In this document: positions 48,951-56,855 of the stretch, piece after piece
Layout: each line of letters opens with the position of its first letter
How positions within the stretch are numbered: position 1 is the first letter of the stretch
Assembly: GCA_900316205.1 (NCBI GenBank)
Contig: ONBX01000004.1
Location: 58,641-122,640, forward strand
Direction: 5' to 3'
Length of the DNA stretch: 64,000 bases
DNA from: an uncultured Eubacteriales bacterium
Lineage (GTDB): Bacteria; Bacillota; Clostridia; Oscillospirales; Oscillospiraceae
Position numbers and translations under genes: made by a program
The notes under the pieces: model-generated
The model's database searches: none
Told to the model about the DNA's origin: nothing
Seen by the model: the letters and a program-made list of their open reading frames with translations, nothing else

Positions 48951-49562
48951 ATGGATATTTCTGCCGCACTTGAGGCTATACTGTTTGCAGCGGGGGAGAG
49001 CGTACCCCTGGCGAGACTTTCCCTGGTCCTGGATACCGACGAGACAGAACTGGGACAGATCGCAGCGGAGCTCTCGGAAAAGTATGAGCGGGAGGAGCGG
49101 GGCATCCGCATCCTTCGCCTGGGGGACAAGCTGCAGATGTGCTCCGCGCCGGACTACGCCCCCTATGTGATCAAGACCCTGGAGCAGCGCAAGCCTCCCA
49201 TGCTATCCCAGAGCGCGCTGGAGACCCTGGCCATCGTTGCCTACTTCCAGCCGGTGACGAGAGCCTACATCGACCGTGTCCGCGGGGTGGACAGTTCCTA
49301 CACTGTGGGCGCCCTGACGGAGCGGGGGCTGATCGAGATCTGCGGGCGCCTGGAGGCCCCGGGCCGTCCCGCGCTGTTTCGCACCACCGATGTTTTCCTG
49401 CGCACCATGGGCATTTCGGAGCTTTCTCAGCTGCCGCCGCTGCCGGACATCACCGGGAGCGAGGGCGTGGAAAAGCTCCAGAAGGCCATTGACGAACTGC
49501 AAAATGCCGCCGAGCCTGACCAGATCCAAATGGAGGAGGTCAGGGAACCGGCGAAGGAGTGA
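48951..49562 (+). CDS. scpB: Segregation and condensation protein B
   Basis: A 203-residue protein with two winged-helix domains: AALEAILFAAGESVPLARLS at the start and LSQSALETLAIVAYFQPVTRAYIDRVRGVDSSYTVGALTERGLIEICGRLEAPGRPALFRTT in the middle. It binds ScpA in the SMC complex. Confidence 0.96.
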   Translation: MDISAALEAILFAAGESVPLARLSLVLDTDETELGQIAAELSEKYEREERGIRILRLGDKLQMCSAPDYAPYVIKTLEQRKPPMLSQSALETLAIVAYFQPVTRAYIDRVRGVDSSYTVGALTERGLIEICGRLEAPGRPALFRTTDVFLRTMGISELSQLPPLPDITGSEGVEKLQKAIDELQNAAEPDQIQMEEVREPAKE

Positions 49563-49568
49563 TGGAAT

Positions 49569-50303
49569 TTGGTTGGCTGGATCATCCTTGGCATTTTCCT
49601 TGCGCTCATTTTGCTGATCCTGTTGATCCCCGTGGGGGTCGACCTGGGCAATGAGGGCGGCCGCTTCCACCTGTCCGCGAAGGTGGGACCTGTGCTGGTC
49701 CAGATCCTGCCCAGACAGGAGAAGAAGCCGAAGGAGCCCAAGCAAAACAAAAAGAAAAAGAAGAAAAAGAAAGAAGAGCCCCAGGAGGAAGAAGAGCCCG
49801 CGCCCAGTAAGAAACGCTCCCTTCCCTTCAACCGGGACGAGCTGCTGGAGCTGGTGCGCGTGGTGCTGCGGGGCATCGGCAAGTTTGGCCGGGCCTGGCG
49901 GGTGGACCGCTTCCTGCTCCACTACATCGCCGCGGGGGACGACCCTTATGACGTGGCCATGACCTACGGCTGGGTCAACGCGGCCCTCTCCAGTCTGTCC
50001 CAGCCCTGCAGCCGCGCCTTCAAGGTGAAGGACTGCAGCGTGTGGACCGACGTGGACTTTGCCGCGGACCGGACCTTCCTGGAGCTGGGCCTTGCCCTGA
50101 CCATCAATCTTTGGCGGATCTTCGGGGTGGTGAACAGCATCCTCTTTGGCGCGCTGAAGATCCTGATCCGCAGCAAGCGCCGGCAGAAGAAGGAGGCCAA
50201 GGCCCTGAAGAAAGCGCAAAAGGCCCAGGAGGCCGCTCCCGATACAGAGAAGAAAGAAACAGAAAACATACAGGAAGAGGAAAGGATGGCAGCGAATGGA
50301 TAA
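49569..50303 (+). CDS. DUF2953 domain protein
   Basis: A 244-residue protein with an N-terminal transmembrane helix (WIILGIFLALILLILLIPVGVDL), a long lysine/glutamate-rich insert (KKKKKKKKEEPQEEEEPAPSKK) and a conserved part (FLLHYIAAGDDPYDVAMTYGWVNAALSSL...VWTDVDF) typical of DUF2953. The start is a TTG at 49569. In spore formers the gene commonly precedes ytfJ/gerW, which it overlaps by eight bases here, so a sporulation-linked role is plausible. Confidence 0.85.
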   Translation: MVGWIILGIFLALILLILLIPVGVDLGNEGGRFHLSAKVGPVLVQILPRQEKKPKEPKQNKKKKKKKKEEPQEEEEPAPSKKRSLPFNRDELLELVRVVLRGIGKFGRAWRVDRFLLHYIAAGDDPYDVAMTYGWVNAALSSLSQPCSRAFKVKDCSVWTDVDFAADRTFLELGLALTINLWRIFGVVNSILFGALKILIRSKRRQKKEAKALKKAQKAQEAAPDTEKKETENIQEEERMAANG

Positions 50304-50679
50304 CATCAACCCGATCGGTGAACTCATGCAGTCCACCATGGACAATGTGAAAAACATGCTCAAAGTCGATACCGTTGTGGGCGAGCCCATCTACACGCCC
50401 GACGGCATCACCCTGGTCCCCATTTCCCGCATCAGCGTGGGCTTCGGCGGCGGCGGCGTGGAGCTTTCCCCCAAGAGAGCGGGAGAGCGGCCCTACGGCG
50501 GCGGCAACGCCACCGGCGTGAAGATCGACCCCATCGGCTTTTTGGTGATCAAGGAAGGCACTGTGCGCATGATCAACATCACGCCTCCCGCCAGCACCAC
50601 CGTGGACCGGATCATCGATCTGGTGCCTCAGGTGATGGACAAGGTGGACGCCTTCATCAACAAGCAGCAGGATAAATAA
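50296..50679 (+). CDS. gerW: GerW family sporulation protein (YtfJ)
   Basis: A 127-residue protein with the family core VVGEPIYTPDGITLVPISRISVGFGGGG and GVKIDPIGFLVIKEGTVRMINI. In Bacillus, GerW (YtfJ) is forespore-made and affects spore germination. It is preceded by DUF2953 and followed by a DacF-type enzyme, a standard Clostridial order. Confidence 0.93.
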   Translation: MDNINPIGELMQSTMDNVKNMLKVDTVVGEPIYTPDGITLVPISRISVGFGGGGVELSPKRAGERPYGGGNATGVKIDPIGFLVIKEGTVRMINITPPASTTVDRIIDLVPQVMDKVDAFINKQQDK

Positions 50680-50698
50680 AACGGAATCGAAAACGTAT

Positions 50699-50734
50699 AA
50701 TAAGCACTACCTGCTTGAATAGGTGGTGCTTATT
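50699..50734 (+). promoter_or_regulatory. Hairpin that hides the dacF ribosome-binding site
   Basis: Arms 50699-50712 and 50721-50734 pair over all 14 positions (one G-U) with an 8-base loop. The right arm contains AGGTGG, the Shine-Dalgarno sequence, and ends directly before the ATG. There is no T run, so it is better read as a translation control element than a terminator. Confidence 0.6.
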
Positions 50735-51781
50735 ATGCGAAAAGCCATATTTTTGGTCCTGGCGGCCCTGCTGCTGAACCCTGCCTCGCCGCCGGGGGAA
50801 GAGCCTCCGGCGCTCAGCGCGGAGTGCGCGGTGCTGGCCGGGGAGAACGGGGAGATTTTGCTTGCGAAAAACGCCGATGCGCGGCATCTCATCGCCAGCA
50901 CCACCAAGCTGCTGACGGCCTTGGTGGCTCTGGAGCACAGCGAACTAACGGACGAGGTGGAGATCCCGGCGGACTGCTGCGGCATCGAGGGCTCCTCCAT
51001 GTATCTGCAGGCCGGAGAGAAGTATACCGTGAAGGAGCTGCTCACCGGGCTGCTGCTGGCCTCCGGCAACGACGCGGCCTCGGCTCTGGCCCTGCACTGC
51101 GGCGGGAGCGAAGCGCGGTTTGTCATCTGGATGAACGAAAAGGCCGCGGCTCTCGGCATGGAGAACAGCCATTTTGCCAATCCCCACGGGCTGGATGCCC
51201 CCGAGCACTACGGCACCGCCGCGGACCTGGCGCGCCTCATGACCGCCTGCCTCCGGGAGCCGGAGCTGCTTGCCATCCTGAAGCAGGGCCATGCCAGCAT
51301 TCATGAACAATACTATGGTAACCACAATAAGCTCCTTGGCAGCTGTCCGGGCTGCCTGGGCGGCAAGACCGGCTATACGCAAGCGGCGGGACGCTGCCTG
51401 GTGAGCGCCTGCGAGCGGGACGGGACCCGGCTCATCTGCGTGACTCTGAACGCGCCGGAAGACTGGAACGACCACAAGCGCCTCTACGACTGGGGCTTCG
51501 GGCACTATGTGAGCCGGGACGTGTGCAAAACGCTTTCCTACCGCCTGCCGGTCTACGGCGGGGACAGACGGGAGATCGAGCTGCGGGCCGAGCCTCTGGA
51601 ACTGCTGCTGCCGAAGGACGCGGAACTGCGGCTGCGCCTGGAGTTGCCGGGCTATGTGCTGGCCCCGGTGCGGAAGGGCGAGATCGGCGGGCAGGTCACG
51701 GTGCTTCGGGACGGCCGGGTGCTGGGAAGCGCGGCGCTGCGGTTCGCGGAAGAAGTCAAAATAGAAGAGAAACGATCATGA
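50735..51781 (+). CDS. dacF: D-alanyl-D-alanine carboxypeptidase (DacF-type)
   Basis: A 348-residue S11 peptidase with an N-terminal signal (MRKAIFLVLAALLLNPAS) and the three penicillin-binding motifs: STTK (Ser55-Lys58), SGN in LLLASGNDAAS, and KTG in GGKTGYTQ. It trims the last D-Ala from peptidoglycan outside the membrane; the DacF branch is sporulation-linked. The position after gerW fits. It overlaps the pseudouridine synthase gene by four bases. Confidence 0.9.
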   Translation: MRKAIFLVLAALLLNPASPPGEEPPALSAECAVLAGENGEILLAKNADARHLIASTTKLLTALVALEHSELTDEVEIPADCCGIEGSSMYLQAGEKYTVKELLTGLLLASGNDAASALALHCGGSEARFVIWMNEKAAALGMENSHFANPHGLDAPEHYGTAADLARLMTACLREPELLAILKQGHASIHEQYYGNHNKLLGSCPGCLGGKTGYTQAAGRCLVSACERDGTRLICVTLNAPEDWNDHKRLYDWGFGHYVSRDVCKTLSYRLPVYGGDRREIELRAEPLELLLPKDAELRLRLELPGYVLAPVRKGEIGGQVTVLRDGRVLGSAALRFAEEVKIEEKRS

Positions 51782-52497
51782 GAGAAAGACTGCAAAAAAT
51801 CATAGCCGCCGCGGGGCTCATGGCCCGGCGCAAGGCGGAGGAGGCCATCCGGGAGGGAAGGGTGACGGTAAACGGTGTCCCGGCGGCCCTGGGCGACAGC
51901 GCCGACCCGGAGACGGACGAGATCCGCCTGGACGGAAAGCCTCTTCCCAAAGAGGAAGCGAAGCGGACCGTGCTGCTCTACAAGCCCCGGGGCGTGGTGA
52001 CCAGCCTCCGTGACGAGAAGGGCAGGCGGGACCTGCGGGAGCTGCTGCGGGATTTCCCGGAGCGGCTGACCCCCGTGGGGCGGCTGGACCTGGACTCCGA
52101 GGGACTGTTGCTGCTCACCAACGACGGGGAGCTGGAATACCTGCTGACCCACCCCTCCCACGAGGTGGAGAAATGCTATCTCACCTGGGTGAAGGGGGAG
52201 AACATAGAGGCGGCGGTAAAGCGCCTGCATGATCCCATGGAGATCGACGGCTACGCCATCCGCCCGGCGAAGGCGGAGCTGCTGGAGAAGCTGCCCGGTG
52301 GGGCGAAGATCGCCGTCACCATCCACGAGGGACGAAATCGCCAAGTGCGCAAGATGTGCGAGATCGCGGGCGTCACCGTGACGCGGCTCTGCCGCATCCG
52401 GGAGGGCTTTTTGCGCCTGGGTGATCTGCGGCCCGGCCAGTGGCGGGATCTCACGGCGGAGGAAGTGGAGCGACTGCGGAAGGAGGCGGCGAGATGA
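51778..52497 (+). CDS. rluB: 23S rRNA pseudouridine synthase, RluB/RsuA family
   Basis: A 239-residue enzyme: S4 RNA-binding domain at 1-60 (MRERLQKIIAAAGLMARRKAEEAIREGRVTVNG) and a catalytic domain with the Asp-containing GRLDLDSEGLLLLTNDGEL, then NRQVRKMCEIAGVTVTRLCRIREG. RluB modifies 23S rRNA near helix 80; the exact target here is by family. It is coupled to dacF (ATGA) and to the next gene. Confidence 0.92.
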   Translation: MRERLQKIIAAAGLMARRKAEEAIREGRVTVNGVPAALGDSADPETDEIRLDGKPLPKEEAKRTVLLYKPRGVVTSLRDEKGRRDLRELLRDFPERLTPVGRLDLDSEGLLLLTNDGELEYLLTHPSHEVEKCYLTWVKGENIEAAVKRLHDPMEIDGYAIRPAKAELLEKLPGGAKIAVTIHEGRNRQVRKMCEIAGVTVTRLCRIREGFLRLGDLRPGQWRDLTAEEVERLRKEAAR

Positions 52498-53723
52498 CGG
52501 ATCTGGTGGTCATCGGCGGCGGCCCCGCGGGGATGCTCTGCGCCATCCAGTCAGCCCAGCGGGGACTCAGCGTGACGGTGCTGGACCGGAACCTGCAGCT
52601 GGGGCGGAAGCTTCGCATCACGGGCAAGGGCCGCTGCAATGTGACGAATGACTGCGACACCCGGGAATTCATGGCCAACATCCCCGGGGACGGGCGCTTT
52701 CTCTACAGCGCCATGAGCCGCTTCGGTACCCGGGAGGTTATGGCCTATTTCGAGAGTCTGGGGGTGCCGCTGAAGGTGGAGCGGGGCAACCGTGTGTTCC
52801 CGGTCTCCGACAACGCCAACGATATCGCAAACGCCCTGGTGCGGGAGTGCGAAAGGCTGGGCGTGCGGACCCTCCGCTGCTCGGCGCGGAGCATCGAGAC
52901 CAAAGACGGGGCAGTCTGCGCCGTGCAGACCGACGCTGAGAAGATCCCCTGCCGGGCGGCCGCCATCTGCACCGGGGGCCTGAGCTACTCCAAGACCGGG
53001 TCTGACGGCTGGGGCTTCCGCATGGCCGCAAAGCTCGGGCACACGGTGACGCCCCTGCGGCCCAGCCTGGTGCCCCTGGAGAGCGACGACGCATGGTGTG
53101 CCGAGATGCAGGGCTTTTCCCTGCGGAACGTGACCCTATCCGCCTATGAGGACGGGAAGCTCATTTTCCGGGAACTGGGGGAGATGCTCTTTACTCACTT
53201 CGGCGTGTCCGGCCCGCTGGTGCTCTCTGCCAGCGCCAAGATGCGGCACATGGGCAGCGCGGAATACCGGCTGCTCATCGACTTGAAGCCCGCTCTGGAC
53301 GAAAAGAAGCTGGAGACCCGCATCCTGCGGGACATCGAGGAAAACCCGAAGCGGAGCTTTCACAACCTGCTGGGGGGCCTTGCCGGAAGGTCCATGGTGC
53401 CGGTGCTGGAACAGCTTACCGGGATACCCGGGGAGCAGCGCTGCACGGATTTTACCCGGGAGCAGAGACAGAAGCTCATCCAGATTTTGAAGGCTTTCCC
53501 GGTCAGCGTCAGCGGTACGCGGCCCATCGACGAGGCCATCGTCACCGCGGGGGGCGTCAGCACCAAAGAGGTGGATCCCCGGACCATGGAGTCGAAGCTG
53601 GTGAAGGGCCTGTACTTTGCGGGCGAGGTGCTGGACCTGGACGCCTATACCGGCGGCTTCAACCTGCAGATCGCCTGGTGCACCGGCTTCGTGGCCGGAA
53701 ACGCGGTGGAGAAGAACACATAA
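52494..53723 (+). CDS. HI0933/YhiN-type flavoprotein (NAD(P)/FAD-dependent oxidoreductase)
   Basis: A 409-residue protein with the dinucleotide motif VVIGGGPAGMLCA at the N-terminus, family signature GRKLRITGKGRCNVTN, and C-terminal AIVTAGGVSTKEVDPRTMESKLVKGLYFAGEVLDLDAYTGGFNLQIAW. The substrate is unknown. It is the last gene of the long run beginning at 47462 and commonly sits near rluB and cmk in Clostridia. A terminator follows. Confidence 0.93.
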   Translation: MTDLVVIGGGPAGMLCAIQSAQRGLSVTVLDRNLQLGRKLRITGKGRCNVTNDCDTREFMANIPGDGRFLYSAMSRFGTREVMAYFESLGVPLKVERGNRVFPVSDNANDIANALVRECERLGVRTLRCSARSIETKDGAVCAVQTDAEKIPCRAAAICTGGLSYSKTGSDGWGFRMAAKLGHTVTPLRPSLVPLESDDAWCAEMQGFSLRNVTLSAYEDGKLIFRELGEMLFTHFGVSGPLVLSASAKMRHMGSAEYRLLIDLKPALDEKKLETRILRDIEENPKRSFHNLLGGLAGRSMVPVLEQLTGIPGEQRCTDFTREQRQKLIQILKAFPVSVSGTRPIDEAIVTAGGVSTKEVDPRTMESKLVKGLYFAGEVLDLDAYTGGFNLQIAWCTGFVAGNAVEKNT

Positions 53724-53733
53724 GGGACCAAAG

Positions 53734-53760
53734 AAGGGACGGAGCGATCCGTCCCTTTTC
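53734..53760 (+). terminator. Terminator of the scpA-rluB-HI0933 gene run
   Basis: AAGGGACGGA/TCCGTCCCTTTT with a GCGA loop. Confidence 0.8.
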
Positions 53761-54683
53761 CGCGCGGGGCGGTTTTGCGGGCAGCCAGGCTGGGGAAGAA
53801 CGGAGCAGCCCTAACTACCATCGTAGGGGACGGCGTCCTCGACGTCCCGGCGGCAGCAAGTGAATTACGAACATGCTTAGGGCGAATTCGCATGGCGTTT
53901 GCTGCGGATCCGCCCAAGTTGCTTTTGGAATGAACCTTGTTCTGACGGGAGGCTGATAGCCTCCCCTACGGAGGGACGGAAGGCCCTCCCGCATCACCCT
54001 CCGCTGTGCCGCCGAGCAATGCTCGGCGCTACGGAGGGACCGGAAACGCGTAGGGCGGGATGGCCCAGGCCACCCTCTCTTGTCCTTCGGGCAATTCACC
54101 TTGTGCTCTCATCCCGCCGTGACCGTATCCGTACCTGCACACGGAGCGATCAGGGGATCGCTCCCTACGCGGGGGGGCGGGATCGAACTGTCATCCTGAG
54201 GAGGGAAACCCGACGAAGGATCTCGACGGCGCAAGGCGGGCGTATCGAAGTGCGCGAGAAAAACGAGCCCTGGGCCGGGGGCGAGATCCTTCGACTCCGG
54301 CTTTGCCTACGCGAAGCGATGACAGCGGGGACCTCATTTGGCGCTTTGCGCCACCTGTCCGCTTTGTGGGGAAGGCTCTGTGGGCAGCACGTTTGGGAAG
54401 AACGGAGCGGTGCCGATACTCTTGTAGGGGACGGCGTCCTCGACGTCCCGGCGGCAGCCCCTTCCGTCAGCTTTGCTGATAGCTCCCCGGAGAGGGAGCC
54501 AGGCGGCGGGCGATTCGTGAATCGCCCCTACGGCTGGGCGGAGCCCTCCCTCTGCGCGGGATGACAGGTGTTCCGGTGATCCAGATACAGCTGTTTTTCG
54601 CTGGATAATCGTATCAGGTGGGACGGAGAGAGCGATATTCTTGCCTTTTTGAGAAGAAAGTGGTGAAATAGTCCCTTTTTTAC
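53761..54683. repeat. Long intergenic repeat cluster
   Basis: About 0.9 kb with no convincing gene. It has two copies of GTAGGGGACGGCGTCCTCGACGTCCCGGCGGCAGC-type sequence (53822 and 54424; a relative at 63808), GCCGAGCAATGCTCGGC (54014; also near 29530), the GTCATCCTGAGG...CGACGAAGGATCTCGACGGCGC family (54189-54235), and the CCGTCAGC...AGCTCCCCGGAGAGGGAGCC family (54465-54510). Confidence 0.65.
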
Positions 54684-54712
54684 TGGACAGATCCGACACT
54701 TTTTGATACAAT
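54684..54712 (+). promoter_or_regulatory. Promoter of the dockerin-like gene
   Basis: TGGACA (54684-54689) and TACAAT (54707-54712), spacer 17 bp. Confidence 0.6.
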
Positions 54713-54766
54713 AACATGAAAAAGTATCCAGTTTCGGTATTTGCTGCCAAACAAGGAGGAACTTTG

Positions 54767-55849
54767 ATGAGAATAAAAAATCGGCTGTTCAGCTTCTTGC
54801 TGGCCTTGATCCTTACCATGAGCCTGCTGCCCCTGGGCACGGCCCGGGCCGAGGAGCCGGCGGGAAGCATTGCGCCTGCCTTGACGCCGGAAGGCGCGGA
54901 AGGCCTGACCTGGAGCGATCTGGGGATGAAACCTGTAGCGTCCGGAGACGAGACCGAGGGACAGATCGTCCTTGTGGATGGCGGCTCCGGTACCATCCAG
55001 CCCCTGGCGGAGGAGGATGCCCAGACCCGCCAGGTTTACGGCGGCTGCATCATCCTTGAAGAGAATGGCAACTATACCCCCAGCGACGAGGGCGGCACGG
55101 TCATCCCAAGCAGCCAGCAGCCCCGGGTGGGGGAGACCCTGACCTTTGATGTTCAATGCAATTCCGGCTATCGCCTCCAGCGGCTCACCGTTTCCAGAGA
55201 CTCGGAGCTGGCGGGGATCGACATCACCGGGACCCTGTCCTTCTATGTGGACGACAGCGACGGCGACGTCTATTACATGGCATATTTTGCCCGGGAGGGC
55301 ACAACGCCCTTGCTGAAGAATGTCACGCTGGATGTCCTTCTGCCCGTGCCCGGCGGCAGCTACAGCGGTCTTGTTCCGGCGGATGCCGCGCCGAGAGAGA
55401 GCTACGCCTCCGCCTTTTATGTGCTGAGCGCGCGCTGGTATCTCATCACCGACGGGCAGACCAGCGACCCGAAGAGCTTTCAGCCGGGGCTGGACTATGT
55501 GGTGGAGATCACCGTGGCCCCCAATACAGGTTGGCGCTTTTCGGAAGACAGCCAGGGGATCCTCTATCTCAGCAATGGGGAGTACTTGTTCGGCGATGAT
55601 GAGGTTTTCGTCTCCTATCTCTCGGACGGTTCTCTGGTCATGACCTCCAAGCCCATCACGCTCCTGGCTTCGGAGCCGGGGGATATCGATGGCGACGGCA
55701 GCATCGACGCCGCGGATCTGATGCTCTTGCGCAAGTACCTGGTTGGACTCACAATCGAGGGCCGCTTTGACGGGACCGCCGCTGACCTGAACGGAGACGG
55801 GAAAATCGATATCCTGGACCTGGTACGGCTGCGGAAGCTGCTGGCCTGA
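54767..55849 (+). CDS. Secreted protein with C-terminal dockerin-like domain
   Basis: A 360-residue protein with a signal peptide (about 1-27, ending ARA). The central part (40-300) is strand-rich and unfamiliar, with possible Ig-like or bacterial-repeat segments (GETLTFDVQCNSGYRLQRLTV; VVEITVAPNTGWRF). The C-terminus (about 305-360) has two calcium-loop repeats, GDIDGDGSIDAADLMLLRKYL and ADLNGDGKIDILDLVRLRKLL, as in type I dockerins. No catalytic domain or cohesin is seen here, so cellulosome membership is not implied. Start ATG 54767 with AAGGAGG. Confidence 0.8.
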   Translation: MRIKNRLFSFLLALILTMSLLPLGTARAEEPAGSIAPALTPEGAEGLTWSDLGMKPVASGDETEGQIVLVDGGSGTIQPLAEEDAQTRQVYGGCIILEENGNYTPSDEGGTVIPSSQQPRVGETLTFDVQCNSGYRLQRLTVSRDSELAGIDITGTLSFYVDDSDGDVYYMAYFAREGTTPLLKNVTLDVLLPVPGGSYSGLVPADAAPRESYASAFYVLSARWYLITDGQTSDPKSFQPGLDYVVEITVAPNTGWRFSEDSQGILYLSNGEYLFGDDEVFVSYLSDGSLVMTSKPITLLASEPGDIDGDGSIDAADLMLLRKYLVGLTIEGRFDGTAADLNGDGKIDILDLVRLRKLLA

Positions 55850-56076
55850 GGACACTTCGGAATCCGACGTGCGAAATGCCGGGTTGAGGAAAAGAGAAAC
55901 TCCCTGGGCGGATCCGTGCGGCTGCGTGCGGATCCGCCCAGGGCATATGCGGGGCGGACTGAGATGGGGATGCGATCCCGGCTTGAAAAGGAAGACGGAA
56001 AACGTTGTGCCCCCCTATTCCCCGATGTGCGCACCGTGGACTTCCCCCATAGGGGGAAGCAAGGAGCGAGCGGGCA
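55850..56076. repeat. Repeats between the dockerin-like gene and cmk
   Basis: A GGGCGGATCCG...CGGATCCGCCC hairpin (55908-55942, possible terminator for the preceding gene, related to 63411-63447) and CTTCCCCCATAGGGGGAAG (56041-56059; also near 22036). Confidence 0.6.
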
Positions 56077-56105
56077 TTGACAGGAGCGGGAAAAGCCATT
56101 ACAAT
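56077..56105 (+). promoter_or_regulatory. Promoter of cmk-ispH-rpsA
   Basis: Consensus TTGACA (56077-56082) and TACAAT (56100-56105), spacer 17 bp. Confidence 0.75.
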
Positions 56106-56174
56106 ACCGAAGGATATTTTGTGGGGAACTCTGCCGCCGAGCGCGGCCTGCGGAGCGCCCGAGAGGAGAAGAAA

Positions 56175-56855
56175 ATGAAGAGCTTTGACGTTGCCATTGA
56201 CGGGCCCTCCGGGGCGGGGAAGAGCAGCCTGGCGCGGCGCTGCGCCGCTGAGCTGGGGCTTTTGTATGTGGACACCGGCGCCATCTACCGGACTGTGGGC
56301 CTTGCCGCTCTGCGGCGGGGCGTGGACCGGAAGGACGAGACGGCCGTGGCCGCGATCCTGCCGGAGCTGGAGATCCAAATGGCCTATGAGGACGGGGAGC
56401 AGCGCATGTACCTGAACGGGGAGGACGTCTCCCGGGAGATCCGCATGCCGGAGATCTCCATGTGCGCCTCCGACGTGTCCGCCCACGCCGCGGTGCGAAG
56501 CTTCCTGCTGGAGATGCAGCGGAAGCTCGCAAGAGAAAACTGTGTCATCATGGACGGCCGGGACATCGGCACTGTGGTGCTGCCGGAGGCAAAGCTCAAG
56601 ATCTACCTCACCGCCAGCCCGGAGGCCCGGGCAGATCGGCGGATGAAGGAGCTTGTCGCCAAGGGCGTGGAGCAACCCTATGAAGAGGTGCTGCGGGACA
56701 TCATCCAGCGGGACGAGCAGGACATGAACCGGGAGGTGGCCCCCCTGCGTCAGGCCGAGGACGCCGTGCTGGTGGACACCACCGAGATCGACTTTGACGA
56801 GAGCTTCCGGCTTCTCTGCGGTATCATCCGGGAGCGGATGGAGGCAGAGGCATGA
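56175..56855 (+). CDS. cmk: Cytidylate kinase
   Basis: A 226-residue nucleotide kinase: P-loop AIDGPSGAGKSSLARRCA, YVDTGAIYRTVGLAAL, and the CMP-binding and lid parts VIMDGRDIGTVVLPEAKLKIYLTASPEARADRR and RDEQDMNREVAPLRQAEDAVLVDTTE. It phosphorylates CMP and dCMP. The usual order cmk followed by ispH and rpsA is kept, with a four-base overlap. Confidence 0.97.
   Translation: MKSFDVAIDGPSGAGKSSLARRCAAELGLLYVDTGAIYRTVGLAALRRGVDRKDETAVAAILPELEIQMAYEDGEQRMYLNGEDVSREIRMPEISMCASDVSAHAAVRSFLLEMQRKLARENCVIMDGRDIGTVVLPEAKLKIYLTASPEARADRRMKELVAKGVEQPYEEVLRDIIQRDEQDMNREVAPLRQAEDAVLVDTTEIDFDESFRLLCGIIRERMEAEA

Noticed and set aside
54767-55849. Cellulosome component
   Set aside because: A dockerin-like end alone is not enough; no cohesin, scaffoldin or glycoside hydrolase is in the window.
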